Source of the DNA: Subtercola boreus
Lineage (GTDB): Bacteria; Actinomycetota; Actinomycetes; Actinomycetales; Microbacteriaceae
Reading direction: 5' to 3'
NCBI RefSeq assembly: GCF_003399645.1
Contig: NZ_NBXD01000012.1
Span: 62,001-126,000 of the forward strand
DNA length: 64,000 bases
Position numbers and translations under genes: made by a program. The notes beneath the pieces were generated by a model, which was given only the letters and a program-made list of their open reading frames with translations, had not been told where the DNA came from and did not search any database. Positions 8,662 to 17,559 of this stretch are shown here, piece after piece (the first letter of the stretch is position 1; the number at the start of each line of letters is the position of its first letter).

Positions 8662-10725
8662 TCAGTGGGCGCGGTAGAGCTGCATCGACGAGCCGGAGAC
8701 CGGTACCCGTACTCCCGGTTCGAGGGCGGGGAGCTGGGCATCCGGAGCCGTCGGTGCGTCTTCGGCGCTGTCCCAGAGCAGCTCGTAGCACTCGACGCCC
8801 TCGTGCCGGGGGAGCGTGATGGTGGTCGCCTGCTCGACGCCGTGGATGACGACGAGCACACGGTTGAACTCCTCGTGCTCGGGGGTGGAGGCGGCGAGGA
8901 ACTGAAGGGTGCGGTTCTCGGGGCTGTTCCAGTCGACATTGCTCATCTCGCCGCCATCGGCGTCGTACCAGTCCATCTGGCTTGCGCTCGGCGTGGTCTC
9001 GCCGAAGACACCGAAATGGGAGGGTCGCAGGGCGGAGTTCTCACGGCGGAGCTTCAACAGGTGCTGCGTGGTCTGCCAGAGCCCGTTCTGCCACTTGCGA
9101 CGGTCCCAGCTCAACCAGGTCAGCTCGGAGTCGTGACAGTAGGCGTTGTTGTTGCCCTTCTGGCTGCGCCCGAACTCGTCGCCCGCCGTGATCATCGGGA
9201 TGCCCGCGGAGAGCAGGAGCGTGCCCATCAGGTTGCGGATGGTTCGGCGCCGGGCCGCCTCGATGCTCCTGTTGGGGGTTGCGCCCTCGACACCGTGGTT
9301 GTACGACATGTTGTTGTCGGTTCCGTCGCGGTTCGACTCGCCGTTGCCCACGTTGTGTTTGACGTCGTAGGCCGTGAGGTCGGCCAGAGTGAACCCGTCG
9401 TGGGCGGTGACGAAGTTGATCGACGCGAGCGGGCCGCGCTGCTGCGAGAAGGTGTTCGCCGACCCGGCGAGGCGTGTGGCGAGCATCCCGACCCCGTCGC
9501 CCGGCGAACCGTGCTCTCGGATCGACTTCGTGTCGCGCAGCCAGAACTTCCGCATGCGGTCGCGGTAACGGTCGTTCCACTCGTGCCAGCCCGGCGCGAA
9601 ATTGCCGGTCTGCCAGCCGCCCATGCCGACATCCCACGGTTCGGCGATCATCTTCACGCCTGTGAGGTCGGGGTCGTTCGTGATGGCGTGGAGCAGCGGA
9701 TGATCGGGGTCGAAGTACGCGTCGTGATTCCGCCCGAGCGTGGCCGCCAGGTCGAAGCGGAAGCCGTCGATCTGCACTTCGTTCGCCCAGTACTTCAGCG
9801 AGTCGAGCACCAACCGGGAGACGGCGGGAACGCTGGTGTCGACGCTGTTGCCGCATCCGGTGACATCGATGTAGTGGCCGGCCTTCGTCTGGCGGTAGTA
9901 GTTCGCGTTGTCGATGCCACGGAAACTACTGCGAGGCCCGGTGATGCCCTCCTCGGCCGTGTGGTTGTAGACGACGTCGAGGATGACCTCGAGGCCTGCC
10001 TCGTGCAACAGCTTGACCATGCCCTTGAACTCGCGAAGGATCGCGCTCGGACCGTTCTGCTGCGCCGCTTTCGTGCCGTACAACGGGTGAGGGGTGAAGA
10101 AGTTGAGCGTGTTGTAGCCCCAGTAGTTCGTGAGGCCCTGCTTCATGAGGCGACGCTCCGACACGAACGCGTGCACGGGCAGCAGCTGGACCGCCGTGAC
10201 TCCGAGCTTCTGGAGGTAGCCGATGGTGGTCTCGTGCGCGAGACCGGCGTAGGTGCCGCGCAGGTGCTCAGGCATGCGCGTGTTCAGCCTGCTCAGGCCC
10301 TTCACGTGGCCCTCGTAGATGACCGTGTGGTCGAGCGGGGTGTTCGGCTTCGTCGCCCCGTTCCAGTCGAAGTCGGTGTCGACGACGACCCCCCGCCAGA
10401 GGTCGGGGCCGGTGCGGGTGAGGCCGCGCGCGTAGGGGTCGAGCATGAGGGTCGTGGGGTCGAAGCTGTTCTGCGGGTGCTCGGGGCCGTTCGGGCCGGC
10501 CACCCGCAGGGCGTAGCGCCGACCCGGTGCGAGCGACCTGGTGCGCGCCAGCCAGACACTGCTGCCATCCCGGGTCATCGTGACGGTCTTGAAGATCCAG
10601 TTCGGGTCTTTCTGGTCGAACAGGCACAGTTCGATGCTCGTCGCGTTCTCGCTCCAGACCCGGAGCTCCCCGCCCGCCGCCGTCTGCCGGATGCCGAGAT
10701 GGGCGAAAGGGTCGGCCTGAGTCAT
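8662..10725 (-). CDS. glgX: Glycogen debranching enzyme GlgX (GH13 isoamylase type), first copy
   Basis: GlgX hydrolyses alpha-1,6 branches left after phosphorylase action, so it pairs with the neighbouring glgP. The 687-residue protein has an N-terminal CBM48 domain (about 10-110), then the GH13 barrel with VILDVVYNHTAEG, IDGFRFDLAATLGR (nucleophile Asp), KMIAEPWDVG (acid Glu) and NFVTAHDGFTLADL. The typical GDEFGRSQKGNNNAYCHD region follows. The ATG at 10725 is preceded by TACTCT seven bases upstream and no ribosome-binding site, so the mRNA may be leaderless. A second paralogue lies at 62526-64000 beside treY/treZ, implying separate roles in glycogen breakdown and trehalose synthesis. Confidence 0.95.
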   Translation of the reverse strand: MTQADPFAHLGIRQTAAGGELRVWSENATSIELCLFDQKDPNWIFKTVTMTRDGSSVWLARTRSLAPGRRYALRVAGPNGPEHPQNSFDPTTLMLDPYARGLTRTGPDLWRGVVVDTDFDWNGATKPNTPLDHTVIYEGHVKGLSRLNTRMPEHLRGTYAGLAHETTIGYLQKLGVTAVQLLPVHAFVSERRLMKQGLTNYWGYNTLNFFTPHPLYGTKAAQQNGPSAILREFKGMVKLLHEAGLEVILDVVYNHTAEEGITGPRSSFRGIDNANYYRQTKAGHYIDVTGCGNSVDTSVPAVSRLVLDSLKYWANEVQIDGFRFDLAATLGRNHDAYFDPDHPLLHAITNDPDLTGVKMIAEPWDVGMGGWQTGNFAPGWHEWNDRYRDRMRKFWLRDTKSIREHGSPGDGVGMLATRLAGSANTFSQQRGPLASINFVTAHDGFTLADLTAYDVKHNVGNGESNRDGTDNNMSYNHGVEGATPNRSIEAARRRTIRNLMGTLLLSAGIPMITAGDEFGRSQKGNNNAYCHDSELTWLSWDRRKWQNGLWQTTQHLLKLRRENSALRPSHFGVFGETTPSASQMDWYDADGGEMSNVDWNSPENRTLQFLAASTPEHEEFNRVLVVIHGVEQATTITLPRHEGVECYELLWDSAEDAPTAPDAQLPALEPGVRVPVSGSSMQLYRAH

Positions 10726-10791
10726 GAGTTCTAGAGTAGTGAGTGCGTGTTACGGGCTTGTTCACGTTCAGTTGTGTTGGGAGTGCCGGGT

Positions 10792-11973
10792 TTGGCCATC
10801 TACCTCGATCATGCGGCGACCACGCCGCTGACCCCCGCCGCGCTCGCCGCGTATGTGGAGGCGCTCGGTGTGGTGGGCAATCCGTCGTCGATCCACACGC
10901 AGGGGCAGCAGGCGAAACGGATGCTCGAGGAGGCCCGCGAGACGGTGGCGGGTTCGCTCGGGGCCGAGGCGGTCGAAGTCGTCTTCACCTCGGGCGGTAC
11001 CGAGTCGGTGAACCTCGGGGTGAAGGGGTTGTTCTGGGCGCGGGGTGGCTCAGCCGTGCGGCCGCGCATCCTGGTGCCGGGCGGGGAGCACCACTCGACG
11101 AACGACGCAGTGGAGTGGCTCGTGCAGTACGAGGGCGCCGTCGTGGAGTGGCTCCCCGTCGACGCCCTCGGGCGACTGGCGCCATCTGTGCTCTCGGATC
11201 GACTCGCCGCGGGTGCCGACGATGTGGCGCTCGTGTCGTTCCTGTGGGCGAACAATGAGGTGGGGACGCTGCAGCCCGTAGCTTCGCTTGCCGAGGTCGC
11301 GGCGCGGTACGGGGTTCCGGTGCATGTGGATGCGGTGTCGGCGTACGGGTACGTGCCGATCGACTTCGGTGCGCTCGGGGTCGCTGCACTGAGCGTGTCG
11401 GCGCACAAGATCGGCGGGCCGGTGGGCGTCGGGGCGTTACTGCTGTCGCGTCGCGCGGAGGTCGTTCCCCTCATCCACGGGGGTGGGCAGCAGCGCGGGC
11501 GCTCGGGCACTCAGGATGCCGCGGGCGCCGCCGCGTTCGCCGCCGCCGCGCGGGCTGCGGTCGAGGAGTTTCCGGCGTTCGCGGACTCGGTGGGGGCGCT
11601 GCGGGATCGGCTGGTCACCGGCATCCGCTCGGCTGTGCCGACCGCTGTGCTGCGGGGCGATCCGTCTGCTGAGGGGCGGTTGCCGGGCAACGCGCACTTC
11701 ACGTTCCCCGGCTGCGAGGGAGATTCGCTGCTCTTCCTGCTCGACATGGCCGGTTTCTCGGTCTCGACCGGTTCGGCGTGCCAGGCGGGCGTCCCGGAGG
11801 TGTCGCACGTCCTGACGGCGATGGGTGTGCCCGAGTCCGAGGCCCGCGGGGCCCTTCGCATCACGCTCGGCCACGGCACGACCGCGGCGGAGGTCGACGC
11901 CCTCGTGGCGGCGCTTCCGGCGGCGGTCGCCCGTGCCTCGAAGGCCGGCTTCGCCGACCGCCGCGTCGCCTGA
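10792..11973 (+). CDS. Cysteine desulfurase, IscS/NifS family
   Basis: This PLP-dependent enzyme removes sulfur from L-cysteine and passes it to carriers such as MnmA for tRNA 2-thiouridine or to Fe-S assembly. The 393-residue product starts YLDHAATTPL. It carries TSGGTESVNLGVKG, the substrate motif HVDAVSAYGY, the Schiff-base lysine in SVSAHKIGGPVG, and the catalytic Cys loop in STGSACQAG. TTG 10792 is preferred because GGGAG (10779-10783) lies eight bases upstream and homologues begin at this point. A GTG at 10747 would add 15 poorly conserved residues. The gene often neighbours mnmA in actinobacteria; here about 14 kb separates them. Confidence 0.9.
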   Translation: MAIYLDHAATTPLTPAALAAYVEALGVVGNPSSIHTQGQQAKRMLEEARETVAGSLGAEAVEVVFTSGGTESVNLGVKGLFWARGGSAVRPRILVPGGEHHSTNDAVEWLVQYEGAVVEWLPVDALGRLAPSVLSDRLAAGADDVALVSFLWANNEVGTLQPVASLAEVAARYGVPVHVDAVSAYGYVPIDFGALGVAALSVSAHKIGGPVGVGALLLSRRAEVVPLIHGGGQQRGRSGTQDAAGAAAFAAAARAAVEEFPAFADSVGALRDRLVTGIRSAVPTAVLRGDPSAEGRLPGNAHFTFPGCEGDSLLFLLDMAGFSVSTGSACQAGVPEVSHVLTAMGVPESEARGALRITLGHGTTAAEVDALVAALPAAVARASKAGFADRRVA

Positions 11974-11989
11974 CCCGTCCGGGTGCGGG

Positions 11990-13879
11990 TCAGCGGCGGC
12001 GGCGGGTGCCGAAGATTCCGGAGACGACGCTGGTCAGGATGGTGCGCGTCGCGCGTGAACCCAGAACGTCTTCGAGGATGTTCGGCTGCGAGCGGGAGCT
12101 GGTGCGGGAGCCGGTTGCGCGGCGATCCCGCTCGCGGTCGGCCGCAGCATCCTGGGCCCGGGCCTTCGCGAGAGAGCGGTCGTAGTCGGCCTGTGCTTTC
12201 GCCTCGGCTTTGGCGGCGCCTGCGGCAGCCTTCTGGGAGGCCCTTTCGGCGGCGGCCTGCTGTTTCGCTGCTGCCGCGGCGACCTTCGCGTCTTCGACGG
12301 CCTGCTCCGCGGCTGCAGCGGCCTCGGCGGCGGTGTTCAGCTTCGCCGTCAGGATCTCCCGCGCAGATTCGCGGTCGATGACCGGACCGTACCGGGCCAG
12401 GAGGGGCGATGCGGTGACCGCAGCGTCGATCTGGGCATCCGGAGTCGGAGACATCGAGCCCTGCGGCGCGCGGAGCCGCGTCCACGCGACCGGGCTGGGA
12501 GCGCCCTTCTCGTTCATGACCGTGACGATCGCTTCTCCCGTAGCCAGGTTCTGCAGCACTTCGGCAAGGTCGTAGCCCGATTTCGGGTACGTCGAGACGG
12601 TCGCGCGCAACGCTTTTGCGTCATCCGGTGTGAAGGCTCGCAGCTGGTGCTGGATGCGCGACCCGAGCTGTGCGAGCACGTCGCCGGGCACGTCTTTCGG
12701 CGTCTGCGTGACGAAGAAGATACCGACGCCCTTGGAACGGATGAGGCGCACCGTCTGCGTGATCGACGCGATGAAGTCCTTCGACGCGTTGGTGAAGAGC
12801 AGGTGCGCCTCGTCGAAGAAGAACACGAGCTTCGGCTTGTCGAGGTCGCCGACCTCGGGCAGGTCGTTGTAGAGATCGGCCAACAACCACATCAGGAAGG
12901 TGGAGAACAGGGCGGGTTTGTCGGCGACTCCGGGCACCTCGAGCAGACTGACGATTCCGCGGCCGTCAGCCGTGGTGCGCAGGAACTCCGCCGTGTCGAT
13001 CTCGGTCTCGCCGAAGAAGACGTCGGCGCCCTGGTCGGCGAACGTGATCAGTTCGCGGAGGATCACGCCGACGGTCGCGGGCGAGATGCCGCCGAGGTCG
13101 ACGAGTTCGGCCTTGCCGGCGTCGCTGGCGAGGTAGCTGAGCACGGAGCGGAGGTCGCTCAGATCGAGCAGGGGGAGCCCGGCGCGGTCGGCGTAGTGGA
13201 AGACGAGGCCGAGGCTCGACTCCTGGGTGTCGTTGAGCCCGAGCACTTTGCTCATGAGCAGCGACCCGAAGCCAGCGACAGTGGCGCGGATCGGGATGCC
13301 GCGCCCCACGCCGCCGAGGCTGAAGAACTCGGTCGTGGTTGCGGCCGGCTGCCAGTCCTGGCCGATGCCACCCGTGCGTTCGAGGAGTTCGGGGCTGCTG
13401 GTGCCTGCGCTCGCGATGCCCGAGAGGTCGCCCTTGATGTCGGCGGCGAAGACGGGCACACCCTGGGCCGCGAGCTGTTCGGCCAGCACCTGGAGGGTCT
13501 TGGTCTTGCCGGTTCCGGTGGCGCCAGCGACGAGCCCGTGGCGGTTGGTCATGGCGAGCGGGATGCGCACCTGCACGTCGGGCAGGGCGTTGCCGTTGAC
13601 GAGGGCGCCCATTTCCAGGGCTGCCCCCGTGAAGGAGTAGCCGGCTCGGATGGTGTCGACGGCGGCGGGTGGGAGGGGGGCGGGGGGTGCTGGGGTGGCG
13701 GGTGCAGCAGCGGCGGGTGCTGGGGTGGCGGGTGCTGGGGTGGCGGCGTTCGACTGGGCCTGGGCCTGGACATCCTGAGCCCGCTTCAGCGCGGACTCGG
13801 CCGCCTCCTGAGCTACACGGGCGGCTTCGACCGCGGCGGCGGCCTCCTCTTGGGCGATCCGGAGTGCGTCATCGGTCAT
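11990..13879 (-). CDS. HerA-like helicase/ATPase, DUF853 (YjgR) family
   Basis: This 629-residue protein of the HerA-FtsK P-loop superfamily has a Walker A motif near residue 120 (GATGTGKTKTLQ) and Walker B around FFFDEAHLLF. The C-terminal DUF853 domain includes GVGIFFVTQTPKDVP. Residues 1-40 form an Ala/Glu-rich helix and about 40-80 an Ala/Pro linker built from short repeats. About residues 510-590 are a charged Ala/Lys/Glu coiled coil ending in basic sequence. Family members are implicated in DNA processing, but the role of this branch is unknown. TAAGCT sits six bases upstream of the ATG, suggesting a leaderless message. The gene converges on the desulfurase with 16 bases between stops. 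Confidence 0.88.
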   Translation of the reverse strand: MTDDALRIAQEEAAAAVEAARVAQEAAESALKRAQDVQAQAQSNAATPAPATPAPAAAAPATPAPPAPLPPAAVDTIRAGYSFTGAALEMGALVNGNALPDVQVRIPLAMTNRHGLVAGATGTGKTKTLQVLAEQLAAQGVPVFAADIKGDLSGIASAGTSSPELLERTGGIGQDWQPAATTTEFFSLGGVGRGIPIRATVAGFGSLLMSKVLGLNDTQESSLGLVFHYADRAGLPLLDLSDLRSVLSYLASDAGKAELVDLGGISPATVGVILRELITFADQGADVFFGETEIDTAEFLRTTADGRGIVSLLEVPGVADKPALFSTFLMWLLADLYNDLPEVGDLDKPKLVFFFDEAHLLFTNASKDFIASITQTVRLIRSKGVGIFFVTQTPKDVPGDVLAQLGSRIQHQLRAFTPDDAKALRATVSTYPKSGYDLAEVLQNLATGEAIVTVMNEKGAPSPVAWTRLRAPQGSMSPTPDAQIDAAVTASPLLARYGPVIDRESAREILTAKLNTAAEAAAAAEQAVEDAKVAAAAAKQQAAAERASQKAAAGAAKAEAKAQADYDRSLAKARAQDAAADRERDRRATGSRTSSRSQPNILEDVLGSRATRTILTSVVSGIFGTRRRR

Positions 13880-13955
13880 GCCGCCAGCTTACGACCGAGC
13901 GCCCGCGGCCACGTCGTCGAGCTGACGGTACCGACAGGGTCGTCGCTGCTTCCGT

Positions 13956-14930
13956 TCAGGGGCGGAGCACCCCGGCCGCGGCATAGATCGCGTCGATCAG
14001 CACCATGTTGGCGACGCTGTCCGCACCTTCGGTGAGGAGCGGCACACCTGACGAGAGCCCGTCGACAAGTGCGTCGAGCTGGTGGTCGTAGGTCTCTTCG
14101 CCCCTGACCGTCCAGTTTCTCTCGACCCCGTCGATTCTCGAGGTGAGAGAGTGCCCGCGTGAGGGGAACACGAGGTTCTCGACGTGCAGCGTGCCGAGGG
14201 TTCCGACAGCGTCGAACGACGCATTCAGGTGCGGATGCTCGACCATCGCCGAGGTCACGCGAGCCTCCACTCCCGAGGGGAAGCGCAGCAGAGCATCCAC
14301 GCTGAGGTCGGCGCCGAGCGGATTGAGCGTGGCCGACGCCTCGACCACCTCCGGCTCCTCGCCGAGGAACGCCCGCACCCAGTGCAGCGGGTAGCAGCCG
14401 AGGTCCATCAGGGAACCGCCGCCGAGCAGGGGGTCGTGCCGCAGTGACGCCGGGTCGAAGACGTTGGTGCTCGAGAAGTCGGCGCTGACGGAGAGGATCT
14501 CGCCGAGCATCCCCGATGCCCGCACCGCGTCGAGTTCGGCGCTGAGGGGGTGGTACCGGTCGTGGAACGCCTCGATGAGTCGGAACCCCGACGCGTCGGC
14601 GGCATCCACCATGCGCTGGGCTTCGGCGGCGTTCATCGCGAAGGGTTTCTCGCAGAGCACATGCTTGCCGGCTTCGAGCGCTCGGATCGACCATTCGGCG
14701 TGCTCAGACGGGGGAAGGGCGTTGTAGACGAGATCGATCTCGGGGTCGTCGAGCAGCGCGGCGTAGCCCTCGTAGCTCCGTGCGATGCCGTGTTCGGCAG
14801 CGTAGCGGGCGCCCGAAGCGGCGCTGCGTGCCGCGACGGCCAACACCGCGACATCCGTTCGCCGCCGAGCGGGACGGATGATGGCTGCGGGTGCGATTCC
14901 GGCCGCGCCGAGGATTCCGATGGTCAACAT
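13956..14930 (-). CDS. Gfo/Idh/MocA family NAD(P)-dependent oxidoreductase
   Basis: The product (324 residues) is a sugar dehydrogenase-type oxidoreductase. It has an N-terminal Rossmann fold (GILGAAGIAP near residue 5), the EKPF motif (LCEKPFAMNAAEA, about 95-105), and the C-terminal sheet domain with GGSLMDLGCYPLHW. The motifs resemble the dihydrodiol/xylose dehydrogenase-like branch. Substrate is not determinable. It is the last gene of the uronate operon. Its ATG overlaps the aldehyde dehydrogenase stop, and GGAG precedes it by 10 bases. The upstream open frame contains aldehyde dehydrogenase coding sequence in another frame and is not part of it. It may act on a sugar acid or lactone feeding the pathway. 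Confidence 0.85.
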   Translation of the reverse strand: MLTIGILGAAGIAPAAIIRPARRRTDVAVLAVAARSAASGARYAAEHGIARSYEGYAALLDDPEIDLVYNALPPSEHAEWSIRALEAGKHVLCEKPFAMNAAEAQRMVDAADASGFRLIEAFHDRYHPLSAELDAVRASGMLGEILSVSADFSSTNVFDPASLRHDPLLGGGSLMDLGCYPLHWVRAFLGEEPEVVEASATLNPLGADLSVDALLRFPSGVEARVTSAMVEHPHLNASFDAVGTLGTLHVENLVFPSRGHSLTSRIDGVERNWTVRGEETYDHQLDALVDGLSSGVPLLTEGADSVANMVLIDAIYAAAGVLRP

Positions 14931-16393
14931 GGCTGAGCGACTCCATTCACACGCTGGGAAACACCCCAGGGGTTCGACGACTGCACCGCAGCGGGCAGCC
15001 GGCCCTCGTCGAAGTTCTGGTATGCGACGGGGCGGAGGAACCGTCGTATCGCTTCGGCCCCCACTGAACCGTACATCGCGTTCGACGACGCCGGCCACGG
15101 ACCACCGTGGTGCATCGACCACGAGACCGCGACCCCGGTCGGCCAGTCGTTCAGCAGCACCCGGCCCACGCGGCGGCCGAGGTGCTCGACGAGTGCGGTG
15201 ATGTCGTCTTCGTCTTCGGCGAAGACCGATGCGGTGAGCTGGCCGTCGAGTGCGTCGATGGTGTCGAGCACGTCATCGAGATCGTCGTACGAGACGATGA
15301 CCGACGAGGGGCCGAACCGTTCCTGGAACACCGACGGGTCGGTGCGGGCCACCGCCACCGAGGCGCTCCAGAGCACCGGCGTCGCGGAGCGGGCGGCGGG
15401 GTCGCGAGATCCGGTCACACCGGGCACCCCGGTCACGCCCTTCGTTTCCGCGAGTCGTCCAATGCCGGCGTGGAATTCCCGCGCGACACTCTCGGTCACC
15501 ATCGGCGCCGCCGAGGTGCCCTGCAGCAGTGTCAGGAGATGCTCGCCCGTCACGCCGGGGCCCGGCGCGAACAGGATGCCGGGGCTCGTGCAGAGCTGCC
15601 CGTTGCTGACGGTCATCGACGAAACCAGTCCGGCCTCGATCTCCGCGCGTCTCGCCGCCCATGCCCGGGGCGTGACGATGACGGGATTGACGCTTCCCAT
15701 CTCCGCATAGAACGGAATAGGGACGGGCCGCTCTTCGGCCACGCGGGTCAGCGCGACACCGCCGCGGATGCTGCCGGTGAACGCGCCGGCCGCGATGTGC
15801 GGATGCTTCAGCACCTCGACGGCGAGCTCGTCGCCCTCGACGAGCGTGAAGAGGGCGGCCGGCAGTCCTGACTCCGAGAGGGCGGCTGAGACGAGGGTCT
15901 CGAGCAGGCGCGCGAGCTCCGGATGCCCGGGGTGGCCCTTCGCGACCACGGCGCAACCCGCAGCCCACGCCGAAGCGGTGTCGGTTCCGACGACCCCGAA
16001 CGCGAAGGGGAAGTTGCTCGCCGCGAACACCAGCACCGGACCGAGCGGAACGTTCATGCGCCGGTGGTCTCTGACAGGCGGCTTCGCCTCAGCGTTCTCT
16101 TCGGTGATCGAGATGTCGAGCCACGACCCCTCGGCCACCACCTCGGCCGCCAGTCGCACTTGTTTGATCGTGCGGGTGAATTCTCCGGCGAGTCGATCTG
16201 CCGGGATGAGGGTCTCCCGCGCGGCGACCGCGACGGCTTCGTCGGCCCGCTCCGCAAGGAACGACGCGACCCTGTTCAGGGCTGCGCTCCGCTCGAGGGG
16301 GGTCGTCGACGCCCAGAGTTCTGACGCTCGGTGGGTCTCGTCGAGGGCGTCGGTCAGGGCGGAGGCGTCGGTGGCGACATCCAGAACCGTCAT
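14924..16393 (-). CDS. 2,5-dioxovalerate (alpha-ketoglutaric semialdehyde) dehydrogenase
   Basis: This is probably the last enzyme of oxidative uronate breakdown, converting 2-oxoglutarate semialdehyde to 2-oxoglutarate with NAD(P)+. The 489-residue aldehyde dehydrogenase has the substrate-pocket region VFAASNFPFAFGVVG, the nucleotide motif AFTGSIRGG, and catalytic Cys268 in NGQLCTSPG. The C-T-x-P-G context is typical of ketoglutarate-semialdehyde dehydrogenases rather than succinate-semialdehyde enzymes. The ATG at 16393 overlaps the enolase-family stop as ATGA. Co-location with KDG dehydratase and uronate dehydrogenase supports the substrate call. Confidence 0.9.
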   Translation of the reverse strand: MTVLDVATDASALTDALDETHRASELWASTTPLERSAALNRVASFLAERADEAVAVAARETLIPADRLAGEFTRTIKQVRLAAEVVAEGSWLDISITEENAEAKPPVRDHRRMNVPLGPVLVFAASNFPFAFGVVGTDTASAWAAGCAVVAKGHPGHPELARLLETLVSAALSESGLPAALFTLVEGDELAVEVLKHPHIAAGAFTGSIRGGVALTRVAEERPVPIPFYAEMGSVNPVIVTPRAWAARRAEIEAGLVSSMTVSNGQLCTSPGILFAPGPGVTGEHLLTLLQGTSAAPMVTESVAREFHAGIGRLAETKGVTGVPGVTGSRDPAARSATPVLWSASVAVARTDPSVFQERFGPSSVIVSYDDLDDVLDTIDALDGQLTASVFAEDEDDITALVEHLGRRVGRVLLNDWPTGVAVSWSMHHGGPWPASSNAMYGSVGAEAIRRFLRPVAYQNFDEGRLPAAVQSSNPWGVSQRVNGVAQPC

Positions 16394-17559
16394 CGCGTGG
16401 TGCTCACAGTGTTGGCGGCGATGTAGTCGAAGTCGATGGGGTCGCCGAGTCCGCTGGCGGTCGGCAGCGGCACGTTCCCGTTCTCGTCGATCGCGTCGAC
16501 GACGGCCGTGAGGTGCGGCAGCGGTGTCTCGGAATCGAGGTGCGGGTGCAGCAGCCCCGTCTCGTACCAGCGGCCGTTCGGCGCTCCACCGAGCACGGCG
16601 AGCGAACCGACGCCCCCGCCGTGGATCTCGCAGTCCATGCCGAAGGATTCGGCGAGGTGGCAGACCTTCAGGGCCGACGAGATGCCGCCGGCGCTGTGCA
16701 CACCGATGCGCAGGATGTCGACGGCGCCCGAAGCGGCCCACTCTGCCCGCGAGCGGAACTTGCCCTCGACGCTCTCCGGCCCGGCGATGAGCAGGTCGAC
16801 CTGGTCGGCGAGCCACTTGTACGACGACATGGAGTATTCGTCCATCGGCTCCTCCATCCAGGCGTAGTTCAGTTTGTCCAGTTCGCGGGCGATGTAGAGG
16901 GCGTCGGAGCGGTTGTACCAGTGGTAGCAGTCGAGCATCAGCACGATGTCGGGTCCGACGGCTTCGCGAACGGCGGCGCAGGCGCGAACGTCCATCCGGG
17001 CATCCGGAGCGAAGGAGACGGGCGGCATCCAGGTGTGCAGCTTCACGGCTTTGTAGCCCTTTGCCACGAGGTCGACGGCGAACGCTGCGTAGTCGTCCGG
17101 GCTGCTGAGCCCGCCCACCACGTCGTCGCCGCACATCGTGCTGGCGTAGGCGGGCACTTCGTCGCGCACCCCGCCGAGCAGCTTCCAGACGGGCTGGTCG
17201 AGGCGACGGCCGGCGTAGTCCCACAGGGCCTGCTCGACGAACGACAGGGCCCGCTCGTGCAGCCGCCCGTAGGCTCCGCGCTGCGCGAGGTAGAGGTCCT
17301 GCCAGATCTTCTCCCGGCGGAGCGGATCCTGCCCGACGAGCAACGGCCGGATGTACTGAGTGAGAACGCCTTCCCTCAGGTAGTCGCCCGCGACCAGGCT
17401 GAACCCCTGATTGCCCTCGTTGTCGGTGATGGTCAGCAGCATGCCGGTTGCGGGCACGCCGGTCTCGCTGGGGTGGGCGTGGCCCTCCGAGTCCTCCCAG
17501 TTGCGGGTGAGCGTGGAGAAGGACGTCATGCTAACGCTTTCGACGACGGTGGAGTTCAT
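16390..17559 (-). CDS. Enolase-superfamily (mandelate racemase/muconate lactonizing type) sugar-acid dehydratase
   Basis: The 389-residue protein has the enolase-superfamily N-terminal capping domain and a C-terminal barrel. Visible elements are KAVKLHTW (KxH in place of the usual KxK base motif), metal ligands in LMLDCYHWY, WMEEPMDEY and IAGPESVEG, and the catalytic His in CEIHGGG near residue 315. In this operon it most likely dehydrates D-galactarate or D-glucarate to 5-dehydro-4-deoxyglucarate. Alternatively it could act as a lactone cycloisomerase, as in Agrobacterium Gci. Both flanking genes overlap it by four bases. The exact substrate cannot be read from sequence. Confidence 0.82.
   Translation of the reverse strand: MNSTVVESVSMTSFSTLTRNWEDSEGHAHPSETGVPATGMLLTITDNEGNQGFSLVAGDYLREGVLTQYIRPLLVGQDPLRREKIWQDLYLAQRGAYGRLHERALSFVEQALWDYAGRRLDQPVWKLLGGVRDEVPAYASTMCGDDVVGGLSSPDDYAAFAVDLVAKGYKAVKLHTWMPPVSFAPDARMDVRACAAVREAVGPDIVLMLDCYHWYNRSDALYIARELDKLNYAWMEEPMDEYSMSSYKWLADQVDLLIAGPESVEGKFRSRAEWAASGAVDILRIGVHSAGGISSALKVCHLAESFGMDCEIHGGGVGSLAVLGGAPNGRWYETGLLHPHLDSETPLPHLTAVVDAIDENGNVPLPTASGLGDPIDFDYIAANTVSTTR

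Noticed and set aside
5849-8791. 980-codon open frame antisense to glgP
   Set aside because: Composition is the Arg/Val/Glu-rich shadow typical of antisense frames in high-GC genes, while glgP has all catalytic motifs.
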